Translations under genes and position numbers: made by a program
In this document: piece by piece, positions 28,607-37,041 of the stretch
Layout of the letters: every line of letters starts with the position of its first letter
Position numbering within the stretch: position 1 is the first letter of the stretch
NCBI GenBank assembly: GCA_963700395.1
Contig: CAVOXI010000001.1
Coordinates: forward strand, 744,001 to 808,000
DNA: 64,000 nucleotides
Direction: 5' to 3'
Origin: Prado023 sp963700395
GTDB lineage: Bacteria; Actinomycetota; Actinomycetes; S36-B12; CAIYMF01
Notes under the pieces: model-generated
Told to the model about the DNA's origin: nothing
What the model saw: the letters and a program-made list of their open reading frames with translations, nothing else
The model's database searches: none

Positions 28607-29458
28607 TCAGCCCCCGTAGGTGTAGAAGCCGCGGCCGGACTTGCGGCCGAGGTCGCCGGCGATCGCCATCCGGGTGATGAGCTCCGGCGGGTAGAACGTC
28701 TTCTCCGCGGTCTCGTTGTAGATCGACATCGAGGCCCGGCGCATCACGTCGATGCCGGTGAGGTCGGCGGTCGCCAGCGGACCCATCGCGTGGCCGAAGC
28801 CGAGCTTGCAGGCGATGTCGACGTCCTCCGGCGACGCGACGCCGGACTCGACCAGCCGGATGGCCTCGTTGACCAGCGCGGTGATGATCCGGGTGGTCAC
28901 GAAGCCGGCGACGTCGCGGTTGACCACGATGCAGGTCTTGCCGATCCCCTCGGCCCAGGTGCGTGCCGCCGCCAGCGTCTCGTCGGAGGTCTTGAGCCCG
29001 CGGACGAGCTCGCAGAGCTTCATCATCGGCACCGGCGAGAAGAAGTGCGTGCCCACGACCGCCTCGGGGCGCGCGGTCGCGGCGGCGATCCGGGTGATCG
29101 GGATGGCCGAGGTGTTGGTGGCCAGGACCGCGCCCTCCGGGGCGAGGCGGTCCAGGTCGGCGAACAGCGCGGCCTTGACGTCCAGCTCCTCGATGATCGC
29201 CTCGACGACGATGTCCGCGCCGGCGGCACCGTCGAGGTCGGTCGTGCCGGTGATGCGGGCCAGGGCGGCCTCCGCGTCGGCCGCGGTGATCGCGCCCTTC
29301 TCGGCGAACCTGGCCAGCGAGGCCTCGATCGCCCCGCGACCCTTGGCGACGGCCTCGTCGGTGATGTCGCGCAGGATCACGTCGTGGCCGGCGATCGCGC
29401 TGACCTGCGCGATGCCCGAGCCCATGAGCCCCGCTCCGACGACCATGACAGTGGACAT
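28607..29458 (-). CDS. hbd: 3-hydroxybutyryl-CoA dehydrogenase
   Basis: 283-aa single-unit 3-hydroxyacyl-CoA dehydrogenase (EC 1.1.1.157 type) for acetoacetyl-CoA/3-hydroxybutyryl-CoA, step two of the ethylmalonyl-CoA pathway. NAD-binding motif VMVVGAGLMGSGIAQVSA at the N-terminus, catalytic histidine region VVGTHFFSPVPMMKLCELV, conserved NRDVAGFVTTRI and C-terminal LGRKSGRGFYTYGG. The frame is intact. ATG 29458 has AGGAGG 4 nt upstream. It precedes ecm by a single nucleotide, with the shared 20-bp element 43 nt before its start. Distinct from the tandem dehydrogenase at 23956. Confidence 0.94.
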   Translation of the reverse strand: MSTVMVVGAGLMGSGIAQVSAIAGHDVILRDITDEAVAKGRGAIEASLARFAEKGAITAADAEAALARITGTTDLDGAAGADIVVEAIIEELDVKAALFADLDRLAPEGAVLATNTSAIPITRIAAATARPEAVVGTHFFSPVPMMKLCELVRGLKTSDETLAAARTWAEGIGKTCIVVNRDVAGFVTTRIITALVNEAIRLVESGVASPEDVDIACKLGFGHAMGPLATADLTGIDVMRRASMSIYNETAEKTFYPPELITRMAIAGDLGRKSGRGFYTYGG

Positions 29459-29501
29459 AGGACCTCCTGAAGAACAGCGATTCAGCCGATCCTATCGCCC
29501 G

Positions 29502-29521
29502 AGGTTACTGCTCGGTAACCT
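29502..29521 (-). promoter_or_regulatory. Shared operator/promoter element upstream of hbd-ecm
   Basis: On the minus strand AGGTTACCGAGCAGTAACCT, 43 nt before the hbd start. Arms AGGTTAC and GTAACCT are perfect inverted repeats with a 6-nt spacer, and TAACCT can serve as -10 box. 19/20 identical to the ccr site at 14963-14982. The form fits a TetR-type operator; the regulator is not identified here. Confidence 0.72.
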
Positions 29522-29579
29522 GCAGGGTGCCCGCCCGGAAGGCCCGCGCAGCAGCCGTTCCGGACGCGCCGTGGGCCGC

Positions 29580-30873
29580 TCAGTCGTCGAACGGGGAGGG
29601 CATGTCCAGGCGCTCGATCCGGGCGCCGATGCCGACCAGGTTGGGCACGAACCCGGCGTACCCGCGCTCGACGTGGTGGATCTCGTAGACCGTGGTGTAG
29701 CCCTGGGCTGCCAGCCCGGCCAGGACCAGGCCGGCACCCGCGCGGATGTCGGCCGCCTCGACCGGGGCGCCGGACAGCCCGACCCGCCCGCGGACCAGCG
29801 CGTGGTGGCCGTCGGTGCGCACGTCGGCACCGAGCCGGACGATCTCGTTGACGAACCGGAACCGCGCCTCGAAGAGGTTCTCGGTGATCATCGCGGTGCC
29901 GTCGGCGATCGCGTTCAGCGCGATGAACTGCGGCTGCAGGTCGGTCGGGAACCCCGGGTAGGGCAGCGTGACGATGTCGACCGCCCGCGGCCGATCGTCC
30001 ATCCGCACGCGGAACCCGTCGTCGGCGACGTGGATGGTGGCACCGGCCGACGCGAGCTTGTCCAGGGCCATGTCCAGGTGCTTGCCGATGGCACCGCGCA
30101 CGAAGACGTCGCCGCCGGTGATGGCGGCGGCGACGGCCCACGTGCCGGCGACGATCCGGTCGGGCACCGTGGCGTGCTCCACCGGATGCAGCTCCTCGAC
30201 GCCCTCGACGCTCAGCGTCGAGGACCCCACGCCCTCGATCCGGGCCCCCATGTCCGTGAGCATCTGGCAGATGTCGATGATCTCCGGCTCGCGCGCGGCG
30301 TTGTCGATGACCGTGACGCCCTTGGCCAGGACCGCGGCCATCAGGATGTTCTCCGTGGCCCCCACGCTGGGGAAGTCCAGCCAGATCTGGCCGCCGTGCA
30401 GGGCGCTGGCCTTGGCCACGAGGAAGCCGTGCTCGTTCTCGAACGTGGCCCCGAGCTTCTGCAGCCCGGCGATGTGCATGTCGAGCCCCCGGGAGCCGAT
30501 CGCGTCCCCACCGGGCAGCGCGACATCGGCTGCGCCGCACCGGGCGATGAGCGGGCCGAGCACGCAGATCGAGGCGCGCATCCGGCGCACGAGGTCGTAG
30601 TCGGCCTGGTGGTGCGGGACGTCGGGCACGTCGATCGTGACCGTTCCCCCGAGTGTCGGTCCCGGCCGCTCGTGGGCGACTGTGCAGCCCAGTCGCCGGA
30701 GCAGCTCGGCCATGATCGCGACGTCGAGGATGTCCGGGACGTTGGTGATCGTGGTCCGACCTCGCGCCAAGCAGGGCTGCGGCCATGAGCTTCAGCACGC
30801 TGTTCTTGGCGCCCACGACGCCGATCTCGCCCTCGAGGCGCTGACCGCCCGTGACCCGGAACACCTGCTGCAT
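29580..30873 (-). CDS. murA: UDP-N-acetylglucosamine 1-carboxyvinyltransferase MurA, one frameshift
   Basis: First committed peptidoglycan enzyme (EC 2.5.1.7), transferring enolpyruvate from PEP to UDP-GlcNAc in the cytosol. 430 aa after correction. MQQVFRVTGG and GEIGVVGAKNSVLKLMAAAL are joined to LARGRTTITNVPDILDVAI by removing one T near 30768. The active-site loop reads LPGGDAIGSRG, with Asp (about residue 123) where most MurA have the fosfomycin-reactive Cys; M. tuberculosis has the same Asp. The ATG at 30873 is supported by a -10 box TACGAT 7 nt upstream; a second ATG lies at 30882. Divergent from pduO. Confidence 0.93.
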
Positions 30874-30880
30874 GGGGGCC

Positions 30881-30886
30881 ATCGTA
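30881..30886 (-). promoter_or_regulatory. -10 box of murA (leaderless)
   Basis: TACGAT on the minus strand, 7 nt before the ATG at 30873; no Shine-Dalgarno in front of either ATG. Confidence 0.4.
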
Positions 30887-30916
30887 GGGCCGACTGCGCG
30901 CCCGAAGCGGGGGGCA

Positions 30917-30922
30917 TAGGCT
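30917..30922 (+). promoter_or_regulatory. -10 box of pduO (leaderless)
   Basis: TAGGCT, exactly 6 nt before the ATG at 30929. Confidence 0.45.
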
Positions 30923-30928
30923 GCCCGC

Positions 30929-31504
30929 ATGGTCAATCTCACGCGGATCTACACCCGCACCGGCGACGACGGCACGACCTCCCTGGGCGACATGAGCCGC
31001 ACCACGAAGAACGACCTGCGCCTCATCGCCTACGCCGACGTGGACGAGGCCAACTGCGTGATCGGGGTCGCGCTCGTGGCCTCCGACCTCGCTCCCGACG
31101 TGCGCGCCGTGCTGCTGCGGATCCAGAACGAGCTCTTCGACGTCGGCGCCGACCTGTGCACGCCGGTGGTCGCCGAACCCGCGTACCCGCCGCTGCGGGT
31201 CGAGACCGCCTACATCGAGCGCCTCGAGGCCGAGATCGACAACTACAACGCCGAGCTGCCCGCACTGCGCTCGTTCGTGCTCCCCGGCGGGACAGCCGCG
31301 TCCGCGCACCTGCACGTGGCGCGCACGGTGGTCCGGCGCGCGGAACGGGCCACATGGGCGGCCATGGCCCAGCACGCCGAGGAGATGACCCCGCTTCCCG
31401 CCACGTACCTGAACCGCCTGTCGGACCTCCTGTTCGTGCTGGCCCGCCACGCGAACCTCGAGTCCGGCGACGTCCTCTGGAAGCCCGGCGGCGAGCGCAG
31501 CTGA
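30929..31504 (+). CDS. pduO: ATP:cob(I)alamin adenosyltransferase, PduO type
   Basis: Makes adenosylcobalamin from cob(I)alamin and ATP (EC 2.5.1.17); trimeric cytosolic enzyme. 191 aa, intact. Family signatures: TRIYTRTGDDGTTSLGD at the N-terminus (ATP loop), YADVDEANCVIGVAL, QNELFDVGADLCTP, and FVLPGGTAASAHLHVARTVV followed by the YLNRLSDLLFVLAR helix. It supplies and may deliver the cofactor for IcmA and Ecm. The orthologue in M. tuberculosis is also beside murA and atpC. ATG 30929 is leaderless by its -10 box. Convergent with the atp operon. Confidence 0.95.
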   Translation: MVNLTRIYTRTGDDGTTSLGDMSRTTKNDLRLIAYADVDEANCVIGVALVASDLAPDVRAVLLRIQNELFDVGADLCTPVVAEPAYPPLRVETAYIERLEAEIDNYNAELPALRSFVLPGGTAASAHLHVARTVVRRAERATWAAMAQHAEEMTPLPATYLNRLSDLLFVLARHANLESGDVLWKPGGERS

Positions 31505-31556
31505 GCCGCCCGGGCTGGCCACCCGGCCTGCCTGAGCACGACGCCCCGGCGAATCC

Positions 31557-31594
31557 GTCCGGATCTCGAAGTGGCGACGCTCGGAGATCCGGAC
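31557..31594. terminator. Bidirectional terminator hairpin between pduO and atpC
   Basis: GTCCGGATCTC (31557-31567) pairs perfectly with GAGATCCGGAC (31584-31594), 16-nt loop, between convergent genes. The other bases of 31505-31684 show no gene. Confidence 0.7.
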
Positions 31595-31684
31595 GCGCCC
31601 ACGATCGGGCCGCGCGAAAGTGGACCGATCGGGGTGTGACCCGGCAGCCGCGACGGGGCGCCGCGCGGGGGACGGAGGGCGGGC

Positions 31685-32098
31685 TCAGCCGCCCAGGTGC
31701 ATGGTCTTGTGCTCGACGCCCATCGCTGCCTTGAGCCGGGTGCGGGCCCGCAGCTCCGCGGCCTTCTCCCGACGGTCCACGGTGCCGTCGGCCATGATCC
31801 GGTCAAGGGCCGCCTGGGCACGCGCGACGTCGATCTCGCTGTCGAGCTCGGCGGTCTCCGCGAGGATCGCCACCTCGTCCCTGGCCACCGAGAAGAAGCC
31901 GCCGTGCACCGCCGCGCCGACCTGCTCGCCGCCGGTCGTCTCGATCCGGACGGCACCGTCGACCAGGAGGGCGAGCACCGGCTCGTGCCCGGGGAGGATC
32001 CCGATCTCGCCCTCGGGGGTCGTGGCGACCACCAGGCGCGCCGTGCCGACCCAGACCTCGCGATCCATCGCGACCAGGGACACCTTCAGCTCACCCAT
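31685..32098 (-). CDS. atpC: ATP synthase epsilon subunit
   Basis: Rotor subunit of F1 on the cytosolic face of the membrane; couples gamma to the c-ring and can inhibit hydrolysis. 137 aa. The N-terminal beta-sandwich (LKVSLVAMDREVWVGTARLV, GEIGILPGHEPVLALL) is complete and a helical C-terminal hairpin is present (VARAQAALDRIMADG, RREKAAELRARTRLKAAMG), longer than in mycobacteria. 9 nt after atpD; last gene of the atp operon. Confidence 0.95.
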   Translation of the reverse strand: MGELKVSLVAMDREVWVGTARLVVATTPEGEIGILPGHEPVLALLVDGAVRIETTGGEQVGAAVHGGFFSVARDEVAILAETAELDSEIDVARAQAALDRIMADGTVDRREKAAELRARTRLKAAMGVEHKTMHLGG

Positions 32099-32107
32099 GA
32101 CCCGACC

Positions 32108-33553
32108 TCAGCCCTTCAGCTTGGCGGCGTTGCGCTCGACGTCCTCGATGCCGCCGGCCATGAAGAATGCCTGCTCGGGGATGTGGTCGTACTCGCCCTC
32201 GGCCAGGGCCTTGAACGACGCGACGGTCTCCTCGACGGGCACGAAGGATCCCGGCTGGCCGGTGAAGGCCTCCGCGACGAACATGTTCTGGCTCAGGAAG
32301 CGCTGGATGCGCCGCGCCCTGTTGACCAGGACCTTGTCCTCCTCGGAGAGCTCGTCGATGCCCAGGATCGCGATGATGTCCTGCAGGTCCTTGTAGCGCT
32401 GCAGGATCTCCTTGGTGCGCGCTGCGACCGCGTAGTGCTCGTCGCCGACGACGCGCGGGTCCAGGATCCGTGAGGTGGAGTCCAACGGGTCCACGGCCGG
32501 GTAGATGCCCAGCTCGGAGATCGGTCGGCTCAAGGTCGTCGTGGCGTCCAGGTGGGCGAACGTGGTGGCTGGGGCCGGGTCGGTCAGGTCGTCCGCGGGC
32601 ACGTAGATGGCCTGCAGCGAGGTGATCGAGTGGCCCCGCGTGGAGGTGATCCGCTCCTGGAGCATGCCCATCTCGTCGGCCAGCGTCGGCTGGTAGCCCA
32701 CGGCCGAGGGCATGCGGCCCAGGAGGGTGGAGACCTCGGAGCCGGCCTGCGTGAACCGGAAGATGTTGTCGATGAAGAGCAGGACGTCCTGGTTCTGCAC
32801 GTCGCGGAAGTACTCCGCCATCGTCAGTGCGGTCAGGGCGACACGGAGGCGGGTGCCCGGGGGCTCGTCCATCTGGCCGAACACCAGCGCGGTCTTGGCC
32901 AGCACGCCCGACTCGGTCATCTCGAGGAAGAGGTCGTTGCCCTCGCGGGTGCGCTCCCCGACCCCGGCGAACACCGAGACGCCGCTGAAGTTCTCCGCGA
33001 CGCGGTAGATCATCTCCTGGATCAGCACGGTCTTGCCGACACCGGCGCCGCCGAACAGGCCGATCTTGCCGCCCTTGACGTAGGGGGTCAGCAGGTCGAT
33101 GACCTTGATCCCGGTCCAGAAGACCTCGGTCTTGGACTCCAGCTGGTCGAACGCCGGGGGCTGGCGGTGGATGCCCCAGCGCTCGGTGATCTCCAGGGAG
33201 TCCTCCGGCACGTCCAGCGGCTTGCCCAGGGTGTTCCACACGTGGCCCACGGTCACGTCGCCGACGGGCACCGTGATGGGGCCACCGGTGTCGCGGACCT
33301 CAGCCCCACGCACGAGCCCGTCGGTGGGCTGCATCGAGATCGCGCGCACCAGGTTGTCGCCGAGGTGCTGGGCGACCTCGAGGGTCAGCATGTGGCCGCC
33401 GCCGCCCTCCTCGCCGATCCCGAAGGACACGTCGACGTGCAGCGCGTTCATGAGTGCGGGCATGGCCTCGACGGGGAACTCCACGTCGACGACAGGGCCG
33501 GTGACGCGGGCCACGCGGCCCACACCCTGTGCGGTCTCAACCGAGGCGGTCAT
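32108..33553 (-). CDS. atpD: ATP synthase beta subunit
   Basis: Catalytic F1 subunit. 481 aa. N-terminal beta-barrel (GRVARVTGPVVDVEFP), P-loop GGAGVGKT at residues 168-175, GVGERTREGND with the catalytic glutamate region, DELSEEDK near the C-terminus. The ATG at 33553 follows GAGG at 7 nt, part of which is the atpG stop codon; the TTG at 33565 in the same frame is not needed. Binds three nucleotides alternately with AtpA. Confidence 0.97.
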   Translation of the reverse strand: MTASVETAQGVGRVARVTGPVVDVEFPVEAMPALMNALHVDVSFGIGEEGGGGHMLTLEVAQHLGDNLVRAISMQPTDGLVRGAEVRDTGGPITVPVGDVTVGHVWNTLGKPLDVPEDSLEITERWGIHRQPPAFDQLESKTEVFWTGIKVIDLLTPYVKGGKIGLFGGAGVGKTVLIQEMIYRVAENFSGVSVFAGVGERTREGNDLFLEMTESGVLAKTALVFGQMDEPPGTRLRVALTALTMAEYFRDVQNQDVLLFIDNIFRFTQAGSEVSTLLGRMPSAVGYQPTLADEMGMLQERITSTRGHSITSLQAIYVPADDLTDPAPATTFAHLDATTTLSRPISELGIYPAVDPLDSTSRILDPRVVGDEHYAVAARTKEILQRYKDLQDIIAILGIDELSEEDKVLVNRARRIQRFLSQNMFVAEAFTGQPGSFVPVEETVASFKALAEGEYDHIPEQAFFMAGGIEDVERNAAKLKG

Positions 33554-33561
33554 GGGGATCC

Positions 33562-34533
33562 TCAACTTCCTGCTGTGGCGGAGGCAAGAGCGTCGGCGCC
33601 ACCGACGATCTCGGAAATCTCCTGGGTGATCTCGGTCTGGCGTGCCTGGTTCGCCTGCTGCGTGAGGCTCTTGATGAGCTCCTCAGCGTTGTCGGTGGCC
33701 GACTTCATGGCGCGCCGACGGGCAGCGTGCTCCGAGGCGGCTGCCTCGAGCATCGCGGTGTAGACGAGGTTCTCGACGTAGCGGGGCAGCAGTTCGTCGA
33801 GCACGGTGTCGGCGTCGGGCTCGAACTCGTAGAGCGGCATCGCCGCGGCGACGGCCGCTGCGGCCACCGCACCATCGGAGTCGCGCACGGGCTGCAGCTC
33901 GGCCTGGCCGCCGGAGCCGACGACCTGCTCGACCACCTCGATCGGCAGGATCCGGCGGATCCGGACCTCCTGGCGACCCATGTTGACGAAGTGCGTGTAG
34001 ACGATGTGGATCTCGTCGGTCCCGCCCTCGGTGTCGCTGTCGGACAGGAAGGAGGCGAGCAGGCCGAGGGCGACCTCCTTGGCGTCCTCGACGGTGGGCT
34101 GGTCGGTGAACCCGACGTACTCGCCCTCGACGTAGCGCTCGCGGAACCTGTAGTAGTTCGCGACCTTGCGCCCCACGACGAAGTGCACCGGCTCGATGCC
34201 ATTCCCGCGCAGGAACGCGTTGAGCCCCTCCCCCTCACGGATGATGTTCGAGGAGTACGCCCCGGCCAGGCCACGGTCCGAGCCGATCAGGAGCACGGCC
34301 GCGCGCTTGCGGTCGTCCTTCTGGGAGATCAGCGGGTGATCGGCCTCCGCGGACATGGACACGGCCGCGGAGATTGCCAGGGCGAGCTCGCGGGTGTACG
34401 GCAGCGCAGCACCGAGGTGCCTCTGGGCCTTGACGATCCGTGACGAGGCGATGAGCTCCATCGCCTTGGTGATCTTCTTGGTCTGCTGGACGCTCTTGAT
34501 CCGGCGTCGGTAGACCCGCATTTGTGCGCCCAT
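33562..34533 (-). CDS. atpG: ATP synthase gamma subunit
   Basis: Central stalk of F1. 323 aa, slightly longer than the E. coli protein, as usual in actinobacteria. N-terminal helix MGAQMRVYRRRIKSVQQTKK with KAMELIASSRIVKAQ, and the C-terminal helix AMKSATDNAEELIKSLTQQA. An insertion of about 20 residues around DSDTEGGTDEIHIVYTHF-HP-type sequence and AELQPVRDSDGAVAAAAVAA is seen mid-protein. 3 nt after the atpA stop; the ATG at 34533 fits the family. Confidence 0.96.
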   Translation of the reverse strand: MGAQMRVYRRRIKSVQQTKKITKAMELIASSRIVKAQRHLGAALPYTRELALAISAAVSMSAEADHPLISQKDDRKRAAVLLIGSDRGLAGAYSSNIIREGEGLNAFLRGNGIEPVHFVVGRKVANYYRFRERYVEGEYVGFTDQPTVEDAKEVALGLLASFLSDSDTEGGTDEIHIVYTHFVNMGRQEVRIRRILPIEVVEQVVGSGGQAELQPVRDSDGAVAAAAVAAAMPLYEFEPDADTVLDELLPRYVENLVYTAMLEAAASEHAARRRAMKSATDNAEELIKSLTQQANQARQTEITQEISEIVGGADALASATAGS

Positions 34534-34536
34534 GAG

Positions 34537-36171
34537 CTACTTCCGCACGACCTTGGTGATCTGGGTGTGGAGCACGTCGGCCTCCTCCACCGGGGCCACC
34601 GGCACGTCCTTGACCAGGACGTGGCCCTCGCTGGTGGTGAAGGTGCGCTTGAAGGCGGCCATCGCCGTCTCGAGACCGGAGACCGTGTCGTCGGACAGGT
34701 CCCCCGTGGTGCGGATCGCATCCGGGATCGCGGCGTGCTCCCGGCGTACGAAGTCGATGAACTCGGCGTCGAAGCGACGGACATCCTCCACCGGGACCTC
34801 GTCGAGCTGGCCGGTGGTCCCGGACCACACCGAGATCACCTCGACCTCGAGGGACTGGGGCTGGTACTGCGGCTGCTTGAGGATCTCCACGAGCCGGGTG
34901 CCGCGCGCGAGCTGGGCCTTGGACGCCGAGTCGAGGTCGGAGCCGAAGGCGGCGAACGCCTCGAGCTCGCGGAACTGGGCGAGGTCCAGGCGCAGCCGGC
35001 CGGCGACCTTGCGCATCGCCTTGGCCTGCGCCGAGCCGCCGACGCGGGAGACCGAGATGCCCACGTTGATGGCCGGGCGGACGCCGGAGTTGAACAGGTC
35101 GGACTCCAGGAAGCACTGCCCGTCGGTGATGGAGATCACGTTGGTGGGGATGTAGGCCGACACGTCGTTGGCCTTGGTCTCGATGATCGGCAGGCCGGTC
35201 ATCGAGCCACCGCCGAGCTCGTCGGAGAGCTTCGCGCAGCGCTCCAGCAGCCGGGAGTGCAGGTAGAAGACATCGCCGGGGTAGGCCTCGCGGCCCGGAG
35301 GGCGGCGCAGCAGCAGCGAGACGGCGCGGTAGGCCTCGGCCTGCTTGGACAGGTCGTCGAAGATGATCAGGACGTGCTTGCCCTCGTACATCCAGTGCTG
35401 GCCGATGGCCGAGCCTGTGTACGGAGCCAGGTACTTGAACCCCGCGGAGTCCGAGGCGGGGGCGGCGATGATGGTCGTGTACTCCATCGCGCCGTACTCC
35501 TCGAGCGCGCCGCGGACACCGGCGATCGTGGTGCCCTTCTGGCCGATCGCGACGTAGATGCAGCGGACCTGCTTGCTCGGGTCGCCGGACTCCCAGTTGG
35601 CCTTCTGGTTGATGATCGTGTCCAGGCAGACGGCGGTCTTGCCGGTCTGCCGGTCGCCGATGATCAGCTGGCGCTGGCCACGCCCGATGGCGGTCATCGC
35701 GTCGATGGCCTTGATGCCCGTGGCCAGCGACTCCTTCACCGGCTGGCGCTGGACGACCGAGGGAGCCTGGAGCTCCAGGGCGCGGCGCGTGGAGGACTCG
35801 ATCGGGCCGCGACCGTCGATCGGGGTGCCCAGCGGGTCGATGACACGACCCAGGTACCCGTCACCCACCGGGACCGAGAGCACCTCGCCGGTGCGCTTGA
35901 CGGTCTGGCCCTCCTCGATGAGGGAGCCGTCGCCGAGGAGCACGACGCCGATCTCGCGGACGTCGAGGTTCAGGGCCAGGCCCAGGAGACCGCCCTCGAA
36001 CTCGAGCAGCTCATTGGTCATCGCCGAATGCAGTCCCTCGACGCGTGCGATCCCATCGCCGGTCTCGACCACACGTCCGACCTCTTCGCGTGCGGTCTCC
36101 GGCGCGAACGCCGCGACGTTGCGCTCGATCGCGGCGCGGATCTCGTCGGCACTGATCGCCAGCTCCGTCAT
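34537..36171 (-). CDS. atpA: ATP synthase alpha subunit
   Basis: Non-catalytic nucleotide-binding F1 subunit. 544 aa, with the C-terminal extension (ending LHTQITKVVRK) typical of actinobacteria. P-loop GDRQTGKT at residues 172-179; visual arginine region SVSRVGGSAQ. ATG at 36171 with GGAGAG upstream (GAGGAGAGACG), chosen over the in-frame ATG at 36189. Confidence 0.97.
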   Translation of the reverse strand: MTELAISADEIRAAIERNVAAFAPETAREEVGRVVETGDGIARVEGLHSAMTNELLEFEGGLLGLALNLDVREIGVVLLGDGSLIEEGQTVKRTGEVLSVPVGDGYLGRVIDPLGTPIDGRGPIESSTRRALELQAPSVVQRQPVKESLATGIKAIDAMTAIGRGQRQLIIGDRQTGKTAVCLDTIINQKANWESGDPSKQVRCIYVAIGQKGTTIAGVRGALEEYGAMEYTTIIAAPASDSAGFKYLAPYTGSAIGQHWMYEGKHVLIIFDDLSKQAEAYRAVSLLLRRPPGREAYPGDVFYLHSRLLERCAKLSDELGGGSMTGLPIIETKANDVSAYIPTNVISITDGQCFLESDLFNSGVRPAINVGISVSRVGGSAQAKAMRKVAGRLRLDLAQFRELEAFAAFGSDLDSASKAQLARGTRLVEILKQPQYQPQSLEVEVISVWSGTTGQLDEVPVEDVRRFDAEFIDFVRREHAAIPDAIRTTGDLSDDTVSGLETAMAAFKRTFTTSEGHVLVKDVPVAPVEEADVLHTQITKVVRK

Positions 36172-36231
36172 CGTCTCTCCTCGTTCCAACCCCGCAGGAT
36201 GGCGGGGAACGTCGTTGTTGTCGTTCGTCGG

Positions 36232-37041
36232 TCAGCCGACCAGGGCCCGGCGGGCCTGCTCGAAACGTGTGGCCACTGTGGCATCGACGACCTCGCTGCC
36301 GATGCGCACCGAGATCCCCCCGATCACCGCGGGGTCCACCGCCACGTTCAGCCGCACCTGGCGACCGTGGATCCGTGTCAGTGCCGCCGCCAGGCGCTCG
36401 GCCTGGTCCGGGTCCAGTGGGCGGGCCACGCGGACCTCGGCGATGGACCGGCTGCGCTGCTCACCGGCGAGGTCCATCAGGTCCTCGGTGACCGAGTCCA
36501 CGCGGCGACCGCGCAGGTGCGCCATCGCGTAGCTGAGGACCTGGGTCGCCTGCGGCACGGCGCGCCCGGCCAGGAGGCCCTCCACGAGCTGGGACTTCTG
36601 GGCCGAGCCCACCGAGGGGTCGGTCAGGGCCATCTGCAGGTCGGCGGACCCGGAGACCGCCTGGGCGAAGGCGAAGAGCTGGTCCTCGACCCCGTCGAGG
36701 GTCCCGTCGCGCTCAGCAACCATGAAGGCCGCCTGCTCGGCGAGCTGCTCGGTCACCTCGAGCAGGTCGTTCGGGCTGGACCAGCGCTGGGAGGCCACAT
36801 CGGACAGGACCTCCACGGCCCCCGGCGACACCCGCTCGCCGAAGAGGGCCTGCGCGAGCCCCTGACGGGCCAGCGCCGGCTGGCCGGCGTCGGAGAGCGC
36901 CATGCGCAGCTGCGGGTCACGACCGATCAGGTCGGCCGCAGCGAACAGGTCGCCGGGAAGTGCGTCGAGCTGCGGGTCGCCACGGCGCTGGTCGAGGCGA
37001 GTCCGGAGCCCGGCGGAGTTCTCCCGGACGGATGCACTCAT
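36232..37041 (-). CDS. atpH: ATP synthase delta subunit
   Basis: Peripheral-stalk OSCP-like subunit linking F1 to the b subunits. 269 aa, long for delta but within the actinobacterial range. The N-terminal helical bundle contains SDAGQPALARQGLAQALF; the C-terminal domain has LNVAVDPAVIGGISVRIGSE and VVDATVATRFEQARRALVG, the family hallmark. Overlaps atpF by 4 nt (ATGA). It is a separate gene, not the b-delta fusion found in mycobacteria. Confidence 0.94.
   Translation of the reverse strand: MSASVRENSAGLRTRLDQRRGDPQLDALPGDLFAAADLIGRDPQLRMALSDAGQPALARQGLAQALFGERVSPGAVEVLSDVASQRWSSPNDLLEVTEQLAEQAAFMVAERDGTLDGVEDQLFAFAQAVSGSADLQMALTDPSVGSAQKSQLVEGLLAGRAVPQATQVLSYAMAHLRGRRVDSVTEDLMDLAGEQRSRSIAEVRVARPLDPDQAERLAAALTRIHGRQVRLNVAVDPAVIGGISVRIGSEVVDATVATRFEQARRALVG

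Noticed and set aside
12931..31504. Programmed ribosomal frameshifting as the reason for the many broken genes.
   Set aside because: The breaks occur in unrelated genes, in both directions (+1 and -1), without a common slippery heptamer followed by a structure, and in genes that are unbroken in other bacteria.
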